Source: Rhodoferax sp. (GTDB lineage Bacteria > Pseudomonadota > Gammaproteobacteria > Burkholderiales > Burkholderiaceae_C). Taken from it: 64,000 bases of DNA. The first letter of the stretch is position 1, and each line of letters opens with the position of its first letter. Under the pieces are notes generated by a model. That model did no database searches and was not told where the DNA came from. It saw nothing but the letters and a program-made list of their open reading frames with translations. Positions 56,068-64,000 of this stretch are shown piece after piece. Made by a program: the position numbers and the translations under genes. The stretch is from NCBI RefSeq assembly GCF_028688795.1, contig NZ_JAQTXM010000002.1:62001-126000 (forward strand), in the 5' to 3' direction.

Positions 56068-56340
56068 TTAATTCAGGGCATCTTTCAATGCTTTACCCGG
56101 ACGGAACTTGGGAACCTTGGCTGCCTCGATTTTAATCGACGCGCCAGTGCGCGGATTACGACCAACGCGGGCCGCGCGTTTGCCTGCAGCAAACGTACCA
56201 AACCCAACCAACGACACCGAACCGCCATCTTTCAGGGTGGTTTTGACAGCTTCAATGGTTGCCTCAAGCGCACGTGCCGCCGCCGCTTTGGACATATCAG
56301 CATTGCTGGAAATGAAATCAATTAACTCACTTTTATTCAC
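56068..56340 (-). CDS. hupB: HU-family DNA-binding protein
   Basis: 90 residues with a GTG start preceded by a GAGAGG ribosome-binding site. [19 protein letters not shown] at the start and [20 protein letters not shown] followed by [12 protein letters not shown] (the DNA-binding arm) are typical HU. It bends and compacts DNA in the nucleoid. The gene precedes tRNA-Val and ppiD. hupB is chosen from the ppiD context; hupA is possible. Confidence 0.94.
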   Translation of the reverse strand: MNKSELIDFISSNADMSKAAAARALEATIEAVKTTLKDGGSVSLVGFGTFAAGKRAARVGRNPRTGASIKIEAAKVPKFRPGKALKDALN

Positions 56341-56553
56341 AACAAACCTCTCATGGGGTATAAAAAATCAACCGGGTGTCTCTTTTTGGATTTTTGCGGA
56401 TCAGCCTTAAGCGGCTCAGTGCAATACAGTGTTTGAAGCCAGTTCAAATTCGCCACAGAGAAAAAACCGATTCTAGACTGCTTTGACCAACCTACCCTGC
56501 AGCCCGTGGCATTTTTTGTTTTGAGGGTCTCAGAATTTTGCAAATGGCGCACC

Positions 56554-57648
56554 TCAGGCAAGTGCAATTTGCTCCGCGATGGCACGCCCAAGATCCTGCG
56601 TACTGGCAGAGCCACCCAAGTCAGGCGTGCGTGGCGCGGCAGTTTTCGGCGCCAGCACCTGCTCGACAGCGGACAACACCGCGTCATGCGCCGCCTTGAA
56701 TCCCAGAAATTCCAGCATCAAGGCGCCACTCCAAATCTGACCAATCGGGTTGGCAATGGCCCGACCCGCAATGTCAGGCGCGGAACCATGCACAGGCTCA
56801 AACAATGACGGAAACAAGCGCTCAGGGTTGAGGTTGGCACTGGGTGCAATGGCAATGGTGCCAGTGCAGGCCGGGCCCAAATCACTCAAGATGTCACCAA
56901 ACAAATTGCTGCCGACCACCACATCAAAATAGTCAGGCCGTTGCACAAAGTACGCTGTCAGGATGTCTATATGAAACTTGTCAACCCTGACATCAGGATA
57001 GTACTTGGCCATCTCCGACACCCGTTCATCCCAATACGGCATGGTGATGGCAATGCCATTGGATTTGGTGGCGCTGGTCAAGTGTTTTTTTGGCCGCGAC
57101 TGGGCCAACTCGAAGGCGAATTTCAACACCCGATCCACGCCAATGCGCGACATGACGGTTTCCTGGATCACGATCTCGCGCGCTGTTCCCGCATACATGC
57201 GGCCACCAACGCTGGAGTACTCGCCCTCGGTGTTCTCGCGCACGATCACCATGTCGATCTCGCCAGGCAAGCGCGCTGTGCCATCGCGCCGAACCACCGG
57301 GGCGATGATGCCGGGCATCAGCCGCGCCGGACGCAGGTTGACATACTGATCAAATTCACGACGAAACTGCAGCAATGAGCCCCATAACGAGACGTGATCC
57401 GGAACCTTCTCTGGCCAGCCCACAGCGCCAAAGTAGATGGCATCATGACCACCAATCTGGTCTTTCCAGTTGTCGGGGAGCATCTGCCCATGCTTCTCAA
57501 AATAATCCCAGCTGGAAAAATCAAAATGATCAAACTGCAGCTTGATACCAAACTTGTCGGCCACTGCCTCCATCACGCGAATGCCCTCAGGCATCACTTC
57601 CTTGCCAATGCCGTCACCGGCAATCACGGCAATCCTTTTTTGACTCAT
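56554..57648 (-). CDS. Tartrate dehydrogenase/decarboxylase-like (isopropylmalate dehydrogenase family)
   Basis: 364 residues with a strong AAGGAG ribosome-binding site. Beta-decarboxylating dehydrogenase family: IAVIAGDGIGKEVMPEG at the start, NLRPARLMPGI with substrate-binding Arg, VIVRENTEGEYSSVGG, and the NAD region GSNLFGDILSDLGPA and EPVHGSAPDIAG. FGAVGWPEKVPDHVSLWGS points to the TtuC/DmlA group (tartrate or D-malate) rather than LeuB. It probably oxidises D-malate, tartrate or a related 2-hydroxy acid; the exact substrate is not decided by sequence. A 213-base gap to HU shows no further gene. Confidence 0.88.
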   Translation of the reverse strand: MSQKRIAVIAGDGIGKEVMPEGIRVMEAVADKFGIKLQFDHFDFSSWDYFEKHGQMLPDNWKDQIGGHDAIYFGAVGWPEKVPDHVSLWGSLLQFRREFDQYVNLRPARLMPGIIAPVVRRDGTARLPGEIDMVIVRENTEGEYSSVGGRMYAGTAREIVIQETVMSRIGVDRVLKFAFELAQSRPKKHLTSATKSNGIAITMPYWDERVSEMAKYYPDVRVDKFHIDILTAYFVQRPDYFDVVVGSNLFGDILSDLGPACTGTIAIAPSANLNPERLFPSLFEPVHGSAPDIAGRAIANPIGQIWSGALMLEFLGFKAAHDAVLSAVEQVLAPKTAAPRTPDLGGSASTQDLGRAIAEQIALA

Positions 57649-57702
57649 GACATGGCTCCTTCAGATTTGCAAACAAAACAACAATCAGGCGTTGCTGGCG
57701 TT

Positions 57703-58587
57703 TCAGCCGTATTTGGGCTGCCACACCACCAGCGCCACACCCAAAGCTGTCAGCATCGTGCCCAAGACGGTGGCGAGGGTGATGGGCTCGGCAAACAGTA
57801 GCCAGGCAATAAAAGCTGTCACCGGTGGCACCAGATACATCAAGCTGGCAACTGACGCTGCAGCGCCTTTTTGAATCAGCAAATACAACAAGGAACTGCC
57901 GCCCAGCGTGAGCGCCAGCACTGACCAGGCTATGGCACCGATCAGTTCCCCATTCCAACGAATGGCTTCAAGCTCAAGAGCCGCCAGCGGCAAGGTCACC
58001 ACCAATGCGGCCATGAGTTGAACCGTGTTGGCCGTGCGAACATCGCATGATTTGACGAAACGTTTCTGATACAGCGTACCGATCGTGATGCTGAGCAACG
58101 CGCCCGTCGCCAACGAGATGTTGAGCCAGTTGGCTTCACCGCCAGCGCCAAATTTACGCGACACAACCATCACCAAACCCAAAAAACCCAGTACCAGACC
58201 AATCCACTGCCTGGGCAAGATTCTGTTGCCAGTCGAAGCGAGCCACAGCGCGGTCAACACGGGTTGCAAACCCACAATCAAAGACGACAGACCCGACCCC
58301 ATGCCCAGTTTGACCGCCGCCCAAACGCCTCCCAGGTAGCAGGCATGCATAAACACACCCGTCACCGCAAGATGCGCCCATTGCTTGGGATGCGTCGGCC
58401 ACTTGACGCGCGCCAACACAATCCAAAGCAGAAAACACGCGATGGACAAGGTGTAACGAATCGCCAGAAATTTAAAAGGCGGGGCATGGGGCATGCCATA
58501 ACGCGCCACGATGAACCCGGTGCTCCAGATCAGCACAAACACCGCCGGCATGACCCGAATCATGGGCCGCTCAATCGCCACGGTCAC
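57703..58587 (-). CDS. DMT-superfamily (EamA) transporter
   Basis: 294 residues with about ten hydrophobic segments in two EamA repeats: MPAVFVLIWSTGFIVARYGM opens the first and WLNISLATGALLSITIG the second; the end carries FIAWLLFAEPITLATVLGTM. The GTG start overlaps the pgsA stop by 4 bases. It belongs to the same superfamily as the transporter at 29207 but is not a close copy by eye. Substrate unknown. Confidence 0.88.
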   Translation of the reverse strand: MTVAIERPMIRVMPAVFVLIWSTGFIVARYGMPHAPPFKFLAIRYTLSIACFLLWIVLARVKWPTHPKQWAHLAVTGVFMHACYLGGVWAAVKLGMGSGLSSLIVGLQPVLTALWLASTGNRILPRQWIGLVLGFLGLVMVVSRKFGAGGEANWLNISLATGALLSITIGTLYQKRFVKSCDVRTANTVQLMAALVVTLPLAALELEAIRWNGELIGAIAWSVLALTLGGSSLLYLLIQKGAAASVASLMYLVPPVTAFIAWLLFAEPITLATVLGTMLTALGVALVVWQPKYG

Positions 58588-59150
58588 TTCACGCGCGACC
58601 TGATTTCAGGCAAGGCTTTTTGCAGGTAATAGACCATGGACCAGACCGTCAGGACAGCGGCAATCCAGATCAGCCAGACACCCCATACATGTGTGTCGAT
58701 CAGTCCAAAAAGCACACCGTCAAACAACAAAAACGGAATCGCCACCATTTGTGCTGTGGTTTTGAGCTTGCCGACCATGTGCACGGCGACGCTCTTGGAA
58801 GCGCCAATCTGCGCCATCCATTCCCGCAGGGCCGAAATCGCTATTTCACGGCCGATGATGATCAGCGCCACAAACACATCGGCCCGGCCCAGATGCACCA
58901 GCACCAGCACCGAAGCACAAACCAAAATCTTGTCTGCCACCGGATCCAGGAAGGCGCCAAATGCCGACACTTGATTGAGCTTGCGCGCCAGATAGCCGTC
59001 CAGCCAGTCGGTGGCGGCAAACACCACAAACATCACCGTGGCCCATTCATTGCGCGTGGTGGTCTCAATGGGCAAATAAAACACGCCCACAATGAGGGGG
59101 ATCGCCACAATGCGGGCCCAGGTCATGAGGGTGGGAATGGTCCAAAACAT
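58584..59150 (-). CDS. pgsA: CDP-diacylglycerol-glycerol-3-phosphate 3-phosphatidyltransferase
   Basis: 188 residues. The CDP-alcohol phosphatidyltransferase signature is complete: DWLDGYLARKL and AFGAFLDPVADKIL, giving D-G-x2-A-R-x8-G-x3-D-x3-D. Membrane segments flank it on both sides, starting with IPTLMTWARIVAIPLIVGVF. It makes phosphatidylglycerol phosphate from CDP-diacylglycerol. Placed 42 bases after uvrC, its usual neighbour. Confidence 0.95.
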   Translation of the reverse strand: MFWTIPTLMTWARIVAIPLIVGVFYLPIETTTRNEWATVMFVVFAATDWLDGYLARKLNQVSAFGAFLDPVADKILVCASVLVLVHLGRADVFVALIIIGREIAISALREWMAQIGASKSVAVHMVGKLKTTAQMVAIPFLLFDGVLFGLIDTHVWGVWLIWIAAVLTVWSMVYYLQKALPEIRSRVK

Positions 59151-59192
59151 GCTTCAATTGTGGCACGGGGTTTAACGCATCAGCCGCATCCT

Positions 59193-61259
59193 TCAATGCA
59201 GCGCGCGGTAAATTTCCTGCGCCAGTTCATGCGAGATACCTTCGACCTGCGCAATGTCATCCGCCGACGCCAGTGCCACCCCGCGCACGCCGCCAAAACG
59301 CTGCAACAAACGCGCACGCCGTTTCGGGCCGATGCCCGGAATTTCTTCCAGCTTGCCACCATCCATGCGCACCTTGGCACGGGCCGCACGCATGCCGGTG
59401 ATGGCAAAACGGTGCGCCTCATCGCGGATTTGTGCCACCAGCATCAGCGCAGCCGAATCCTTTCCCAGGTAAACCTTCTCGCGGCCATCGGCAAACACCA
59501 GTTCTTCCAGCCCAATGCGCCGGCCCTCGCCTTTTTCCACCCCCACGATCAAGGACAAGTCCAACCCCAGTTGCACGAAAACCTCGCGTGCCATCGACAC
59601 CTGGCCCTTGCCACCATCCACCAACACCAGATCGGGCAACTTGCCCGTGCCCGCCGGGGTTTCACCGGAGCGTTTGGCCTCAGCCAATGTTTCTGCCAAC
59701 TTGCTGTATCGGCGCAGCAACACCTGGCGCATGGCAGCGTAGTCGTCACCCGGCGTGATGTCGTTGATCTTGAAGCGGCGGTACTCCGCGTTTTGCATTC
59801 GGTGGTGATGAAACACCACACATGAGGCCTGGGTCGATTCACCCGCCGTGTGGGAGATGTCAAAACACTCCACCCGCAGTTCATCCAGGCTTTCCATGGG
59901 CAGGTCAAGCGCCTCAACCAGCGCCCGGGTGCGCGCCTGTTGCGAGCCCTCTTCGGCCAACAATCTTGCCAATTGCAGCCCCGCATTGGTCTGCGCCATT
60001 TCCAGCCAGACCCGACGTTGCTCACGCGGGTTGTGGACAGCGCTGACCTTGACGCCGGTTTGCTCCGACAAGGCTTTCAGTAAACCCTTGTCCACCGGAA
60101 CGCTCACCACCAGTGAGGGCGGCGCGGGCACATTCAGATAGTGCTGAGCAATGAAGGCATCCAGCACCTGCATCTCGACACTTCGCACCGCGCTGGGCGC
60201 ATCTGCCTCATCCGAGTCATCCAGATCGGCTGCGTCTTCAACATGCACCGGGAAATATGGTCGATCACCCAGATGCCGACCGCCGCGCACCATGGCCAGG
60301 TTGACGCAGGCGCGCCCGCCATGAACCTTCACCGCCAAAATATCCACATCGCGGTCCGACACGTTGTCCACCGACTGCTGATGCAGCACATTCGAGAGCG
60401 CCGCCACTTGGTTGCGCAACTCTGCCGCCTGCTCAAATTCCAGCTTGTCGGCGTGCGCCATCATGCGGGCTTCCAGCTCGGCCATCACCTCGCGCGCATC
60501 ACCGTTCAAGAAGCGCTCGGCATCCAGCACGTCCTGCGCATAGGCCGTTGCCGAAATATGGCCAACACAAGGTGCCGAGCAGCGCTTGATCTGGTACAGC
60601 AAGCACGGCCGGGTGCGGTTGTTGAACACCGGGTCTTCGCAGGTGCGCAGCCTGAAGACCTTTTGCATCAGCAAAATCGCTTCTTTCACCGCCCAGGCGC
60701 TGGGGTAAGGGCCGAAATAATGATGCTTCTTCTCAACTGCGCCACGGTAATACGACACACGGGGAAACCAGTCGCCGTTCACTTTGGTCAGGTTATTTAT
60801 ATCATTTTGACCTGTAGCCCTCATGGGTAAAGCGTAAGCAGCTTTGCTTTTTATAGCATCCGACACAGGCGCTGGTGCGCCAATTTTCAAATACGGGTAG
60901 CTCTTGTCGTCCCGAAACAAGATGTTGTATTTTGGGTTGAGCGTCTTGATCAGGTTGTTTTCAAGCAGCAGCGCCTCTGCCTCGGAGCGCACCACCGTGG
61001 TCTCCAGCCGGGCAATTTTGCTCACCATGTGGCCAATACGCGTGCCGCCATGGTTTTTTTGAAAATAGCTCGACACCCGCTTCTTCAAGTTGATGGCCTT
61101 GCCCACGTAAAGCACATTACCTTGCGCGTCGAAATAGCGGTACACACCGGGCAGCGCGGGCAGGCTGGCCACATCGCTGAGCACCTGTTCCGGGTATGCC
61201 GCGGTGGCTTTGGCTGGCGTGCATTCAGCCAATGACTTGAAGGGTTCTTGTTCGGACAT
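59193..61259 (-). CDS. uvrC: Excinuclease ABC subunit C with palindrome insertion
   Basis: 688 residues, longer than the usual 610-650. GIY-YIG nuclease domain (about 32-112: [20 protein letters not shown]), UVR motif ([20 protein letters not shown]), RNase-H-like nuclease domain ([25 protein letters not shown]) and tandem helix-hairpin-helix motifs at the end ([17 protein letters not shown]). It makes both incisions in nucleotide excision repair. About 34 extra residues ([19 protein letters not shown] and following) between the GIY-YIG domain and [14 protein letters not shown] come from a palindrome copy and its flanks; relatives pass almost directly from one to the other. Confidence 0.96.
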   Translation of the reverse strand: MSEQEPFKSLAECTPAKATAAYPEQVLSDVASLPALPGVYRYFDAQGNVLYVGKAINLKKRVSSYFQKNHGGTRIGHMVSKIARLETTVVRSEAEALLLENNLIKTLNPKYNILFRDDKSYPYLKIGAPAPVSDAIKSKAAYALPMRATGQNDINNLTKVNGDWFPRVSYYRGAVEKKHHYFGPYPSAWAVKEAILLMQKVFRLRTCEDPVFNNRTRPCLLYQIKRCSAPCVGHISATAYAQDVLDAERFLNGDAREVMAELEARMMAHADKLEFEQAAELRNQVAALSNVLHQQSVDNVSDRDVDILAVKVHGGRACVNLAMVRGGRHLGDRPYFPVHVEDAADLDDSDEADAPSAVRSVEMQVLDAFIAQHYLNVPAPPSLVVSVPVDKGLLKALSEQTGVKVSAVHNPREQRRVWLEMAQTNAGLQLARLLAEEGSQQARTRALVEALDLPMESLDELRVECFDISHTAGESTQASCVVFHHHRMQNAEYRRFKINDITPGDDYAAMRQVLLRRYSKLAETLAEAKRSGETPAGTGKLPDLVLVDGGKGQVSMAREVFVQLGLDLSLIVGVEKGEGRRIGLEELVFADGREKVYLGKDSAALMLVAQIRDEAHRFAITGMRAARAKVRMDGGKLEEIPGIGPKRRARLLQRFGGVRGVALASADDIAQVEGISHELAQEIYRALH
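60809..60846 (-). repeat. Dispersed palindrome copy 11, inside uvrC
   Basis: Minus-strand sequence begins AAAGCTGCTTACGCTTTA and ends GAGGGCTACAGGTC. Read in sense as [12 protein letters not shown], followed by G-Q-N-D-I-N-N from the AT-rich tail. Confidence 0.8.
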
Positions 61260-61285
61260 AGGTGCGTATTGTGGACAATTGAGCC

Positions 61286-62419
61286 ATGCACTGCTCCATA
61301 CCCGACCCTGCCCTGCGTTGGGACATTTTTTGTCAGGTCATCGACAACTTCGGCGACATCGGTGTCTGCTGGCGACTGGCATGCAATTTGGCCCAGCGCG
61401 GCCAAATAGTGCGCCTTTGGGTGGACGATGCAAGCGCGCTGGCATGGATGGCACCAGACGGGGCACCAAGGGTGGAAGTTAGAGCTTGGACAACGCCGCT
61501 TGACCTCGCCGGCATCGTTCCCGGCGATGTGATGATTGAGGCTTTTGGCTGCAGAATTGCACCTGAATTTATAGCTATCTACGCAAGTAATATAAGAGCT
61601 AGAGGCCAAAAAAGTATATGGATTAACCTGGAATACCTGAGCGCAGAAGACTTTTCTGCACGCTGCCATGGCCTGCCCTCACCCGTCATGTTTGGTCCCG
61701 GCGAAGGGTTAGCCAAACATTTTTTTTACCCAGGCTTTACCAAGGACACGGGTGGCCTTTTACGCGAACCAAATCTTCTTGTAAGCCGGGCGCAATTTGA
61801 CCGCGACGCCTGGCTGGCTGGCCTGGGTGTCGAATGGCGCGGCGAGCGCCTGGTGTCACTCTTTTGTTATGAACCCGCCGGTTTGGGTGACCTGCTGGAC
61901 ACCTTGGCCCATGACACGCAACCCACTCGCCTGCTGGTGACCCATGGCCGGGCCAGTGAGGCTGTGCGCGAAGAAATTTCAAGAAAAATGAGCCTCAAGC
62001 CCTTATGGAGCAAGCGTGAGAAGCTATTAATTTCATATCTACCACAACTCACGCAAACTGAGTTTGATCACCTGTTGTGGGCATGCGATTTAAATTTTGT
62101 ACGCGGCGAAGACTCGCTGGTACGGGCGCTGTGGGCTGGCAAGCCCTTCGTCTGGCAGATTTACCCGCAAGACGATGGCGCCCATGGCCCCAAACTGGAC
62201 GCTTTCCTGACCTGGCTGCAAGCCCCGCCCTCATTGCGCCGAGCTCACGACATTTGGAACGGACTCAACACAAGTGCCGCAGCAGACCCGCAGCGGCCAT
62301 GGCTGACACCTCAGAACCTGGCAGATTGGCAAGCAGCCGTAGAACTGGCACGCCAAACCCTACTGGGTCAGGATGATCTGGCACAGGCACTGATCACTTT
62401 CGCCTTGAAAACCAACTAA
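61286..62419 (+). CDS. earP: EF-P arginine-32 rhamnosyltransferase EarP with two palindrome insertions
   Basis: 377 residues. The family opening [20 protein letters not shown] is clear, as are [10 protein letters not shown] and [15 protein letters not shown] in the middle and the nucleotide-sugar site [20 protein letters not shown] with YPQDDGAH near the end. EarP transfers rhamnose from dTDP-rhamnose to Arg32 of EF-P, which is encoded next. Two palindrome copies lie in the gene, at residues about 96-108 ([13 protein letters not shown]) and 235-247 ([13 protein letters not shown]), each at a loop between conserved blocks. Divergent from uvrC across 26 bases. Confidence 0.95.
   Translation: MHCSIPDPALRWDIFCQVIDNFGDIGVCWRLACNLAQRGQIVRLWVDDASALAWMAPDGAPRVEVRAWTTPLDLAGIVPGDVMIEAFGCRIAPEFIAIYASNIRARGQKSIWINLEYLSAEDFSARCHGLPSPVMFGPGEGLAKHFFYPGFTKDTGGLLREPNLLVSRAQFDRDAWLAGLGVEWRGERLVSLFCYEPAGLGDLLDTLAHDTQPTRLLVTHGRASEAVREEISRKMSLKPLWSKREKLLISYLPQLTQTEFDHLLWACDLNFVRGEDSLVRALWAGKPFVWQIYPQDDGAHGPKLDAFLTWLQAPPSLRRAHDIWNGLNTSAAADPQRPWLTPQNLADWQAAVELARQTLLGQDDLAQALITFALKTN
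61571..61607 (+). repeat. Dispersed palindrome copy 12, inside earP
   Basis: Plus-strand sequence begins ATAGCTATCTACGCAAGT and ends ATAAGAGCTAGAGGCC. Read in sense as [12 protein letters not shown]. Confidence 0.85.
61989..62026 (-). repeat. Dispersed palindrome copy 13, inside earP
   Basis: Minus-strand sequence begins ATAGCTTCTCACGCTTGC and ends ATAAGGGCTTGAGGCTC. earP reads it antisense as [12 protein letters not shown], in a different frame from the other antisense copies. Confidence 0.82.
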
Positions 62420-62511
62420 AATATCAGGCTGTGTGCGGCACAGCGTTGATTTTCTTCAAAGCTCAAGCCGCCCTCGCCGCCAGATGCGCGGCCTACTTTC
62501 ACTCTCTGACT

Positions 62512-63066
62512 ATGAAAATCGCTCAAGAAATCCGCGCCGGCAACGTCATCATGCACGGCAAAGACCCTATGGTCGTCCTGAAAACCGAATACGCCCGCGG
62601 CGGCCGCGGTGCTGCCACCGTGCGCATGAAGCTCAAAAGCCTGATCGCCAATTTCGGTACCGAAGTTGTGCTGCGGGCCGACGACAAAATCGACAACGTG
62701 ATCCTCGACAAGAAAGATTGCACCTACTCGTACTTTGCCGACCCCATGTACATCTGCATGGACGAAGAATTCAACCAGTACGAAGTGGAAGCCGAAAACA
62801 TGGGCGACTCGCTCAGCTACCTCGAAGATGGCATGCCGCTCGAAGTGGTGTTCTATGACGGCAAAGCCATTTCGGTCGAGCTGCCCACCAGCGTTGTACG
62901 CGAGATCACCTGGACCGAGCCAGCCGTCAAAGGCGACACCTCAGGCAAAGTGCTCAAGCCCGCCAAGCTGGCCACAGGCTTTGAAATTGGCGTGCCAATT
63001 TTTGTGGCACAAGGCGACAAGGTCGAAATCGACACCCGCACCGGCGAGTACCGCAAGCGCGTGTAA
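62512..63066 (+). CDS. efp: Translation elongation factor P
   Basis: 184 residues from the ATG giving [20 protein letters not shown]; the frame stays open 27 codons upstream but does not fit the family. The tip of domain I reads [10 protein letters not shown], and the residue at position 32 is Arg, not Lys, which is the form modified by EarP rhamnosylation. The OB domains II and III follow, ending in [16 protein letters not shown] relieves ribosome stalling at polyproline. The earP stop is 92 bases upstream, so the pair is functionally and genetically linked. Confidence 0.97.
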   Translation: MKIAQEIRAGNVIMHGKDPMVVLKTEYARGGRGAATVRMKLKSLIANFGTEVVLRADDKIDNVILDKKDCTYSYFADPMYICMDEEFNQYEVEAENMGDSLSYLEDGMPLEVVFYDGKAISVELPTSVVREITWTEPAVKGDTSGKVLKPAKLATGFEIGVPIFVAQGDKVEIDTRTGEYRKRV

Positions 63067-63095
63067 ACCAGCCAGCCTACCAAGGTTTTGCGGTC

Positions 63096-63122
63096 AAAAA
63101 GGCTTCTTCGGAAGCCTTTTTT
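63096..63122 (+). terminator. Intrinsic terminator after efp
   Basis: AAAAGGCTTC, loop TTCG, GAAGCCTTTT with a run of T: a very stable UUCG-capped hairpin starting 30 bases after the efp stop. Confidence 0.93.
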
Positions 63123-63192
63123 GGCTCATTGACAACCCTTTTCCCCACATGCGTCAACGCACTAACGCCAACAATCGGTGTAGGCTACGCTG

Positions 63193-64000
63193 ATGAAACA
63201 AGCCACTGAGACCCTCCCGACATCAGATGCACAGCCGGTTGCAACACTTGCAGCTTCCAAACTCGCCCTGCGTCGTGTGGCCATTGACACCTACCGTGAA
63301 AACGTGGCTTACCTGCACCGCGACTGCGAAATCTACCGTGCTGAAGGTTTTCAGGCGCTGTCCAAGGTTGAGGTTCGCGCCAACGGCCAGCACATTCTGG
63401 CGACCCTGAACGTGGTGGATGACGTGGCCATCGTGGGCTGCCATGAGCTGGGTTTGTCGGAAGATGCATTTTTGCAGCTCGCCGTCGATGAAGGGCATGT
63501 GGTGTCTGTGTCCCAGGCCGAGCCGCCCGCCTCCATTGGTGCGTTGAACCGCAAGATTGCCGGTGAGCGCCTGAGCCGCGAAGACTTTCGAAGCATCGTG
63601 CATGACATTGCCGAGCTTCATTACTCAAAAATCGAGTTGACCGCCTTTGTGGTCGCCACCAACCGGGACGAACTGGACCGCGAAGAGGTGTATTTCCTGA
63701 CCGAGGCCATGGTGGCCAGCGGCCGAACCCTTGACTGGCATGAGCCCTTGGTGGTGGACAAACATTGCATTGGCGGCATACCCGGCAACCGCACGTCGAT
63801 GCTGGTGGTGCCCATTGTGGCGGCGCATGGCCTGCTTTGCCCAAAAACATCGTCGCGCGCCATCACCTCGCCTGCCGGCACGGCCGACACCATGGAAGTG
63901 CTGGCCAACGTGCAACTGCCATTTGAGCAATTGGCAGACATTGTGCGTGAGCACCGCGCCTGCCTGGCCTGGGGCGGCACGGCCAATTTGTCCCCCGCTG
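63193..64000 (+). CDS. Thymidine/AMP phosphorylase-family protein, N-terminal part
   Basis: The frame is open from the ATG at 63193 to the right edge (269 codons seen). An N-terminal domain of about 100 residues ([37 protein letters not shown]) precedes the nucleoside phosphorylase fold with [20 protein letters not shown] and the phosphate-binding [18 protein letters not shown]. This extra N-terminal domain is typical of the roughly 500-residue group annotated as putative thymidine phosphorylase, related to archaeal AMP phosphorylases, rather than DeoA of about 440. The likely reaction is phosphorolysis of a nucleoside or nucleotide. Confidence 0.88.
   Translation, partial: MKQATETLPTSDAQPVATLAASKLALRRVAIDTYRENVAYLHRDCEIYRAEGFQALSKVEVRANGQHILATLNVVDDVAIVGCHELGLSEDAFLQLAVDEGHVVSVSQAEPPASIGALNRKIAGERLSREDFRSIVHDIAELHYSKIELTAFVVATNRDELDREEVYFLTEAMVASGRTLDWHEPLVVDKHCIGGIPGNRTSMLVVPIVAAHGLLCPKTSSRAITSPAGTADTMEVLANVQLPFEQLADIVREHRACLAWGGTANLSPA

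Noticed and set aside
58620..59825. 401-codon plus-strand open frame
   Set aside because: Spans the pgsA-uvrC junction antisense and has no ribosome-binding site or domain.
2884..62026. CRISPR array or REP/BIME cluster as explanation of the palindromes
   Set aside because: Copies are far apart with no regular spacers, no cas genes or RAYT transposase are seen in the window, and many copies lie inside genes.

Overview
The window looks like a chromosomal segment of a Gram-negative betaproteobacterium of the order Burkholderiales, most likely family Comamonadaceae (Rhodoferax/Polaromonas-like). This rests on the protein families and the gene orders: odhA-odhB-lpdA next to zapE, rimP-nusA-infB-rbfA-truB-typA, earP next to efp, guaB-guaA with tadA and ldcA, and yejABEF. 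The genus is inferred by recognition, not by a database search. Almost all of the window is ordinary, densely packed core genome with many 4-bp stop/start overlaps.

Layout. 1-2858: end of bamD, a PP2C phosphatase, a small secreted protein and zapE. 2937-10828: lpdA, odhB and odhA (2-oxoglutarate dehydrogenase) and prpE. 11052-14341: a three-gene exporter (adaptor, FtsX-type permease, ATPase). 14475-21042: isochorismatase-like hydrolase, acuI-type reductase, NlpC/P60 hydrolase, a cyclase-FHA protein, ldcA, an unusual tadA-hydrolase fusion, a small membrane protein and a PaiB-like protein. 21102-26166: guaA, guaB, a DUF4124 protein, rnfH, ratA and smpB. 26257-28097: a Yx(FWY)xxD lipoprotein with an ECF sigma/anti-sigma pair. 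28104-38600: acyl-CoA hydratase-family enzyme, DMT exporter, then the transcription/translation operon from rimP to typA. 38738-44235: yejABEF peptide importer. 44331-48958: fabI, a large basic amino-acid decarboxylase and an NfeD/slipin pair. 49324-53868: remnant of a genomic island at tRNA-His. 53948-64000: ppiD, tRNA-Val, HU, a tartrate-dehydrogenase-like gene, a DMT transporter, pgsA, uvrC, earP, efp and the start of a thymidine-phosphorylase-family gene.

Two features stand out. (1) A dispersed imperfect palindrome of about 37 bp occurs at least 13 times. Five copies are intergenic and eight lie inside seven genes (ldcA, guaA, the hydratase gene, truB, yejF, uvrC, and earP twice), each keeping the gene open. 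All four copies read in the sense orientation use the same reading frame, the only one of the three on that strand that the consensus leaves open. This resembles the protein-inserted palindromic elements known from Rickettsia, in an unrelated lineage. (2) A 25-bp direct repeat of the tRNA-His 3' end bounds a decayed 4.5-kb island. Its integrase survives only as a C-terminal fragment joined to a truncated TMEM175-type gene, and a terminator that probably served tRNA-His originally is now stranded on the far side of the island.

All calls were made by eye from motifs, lengths and gene order. No alignment, folding or database search was run.
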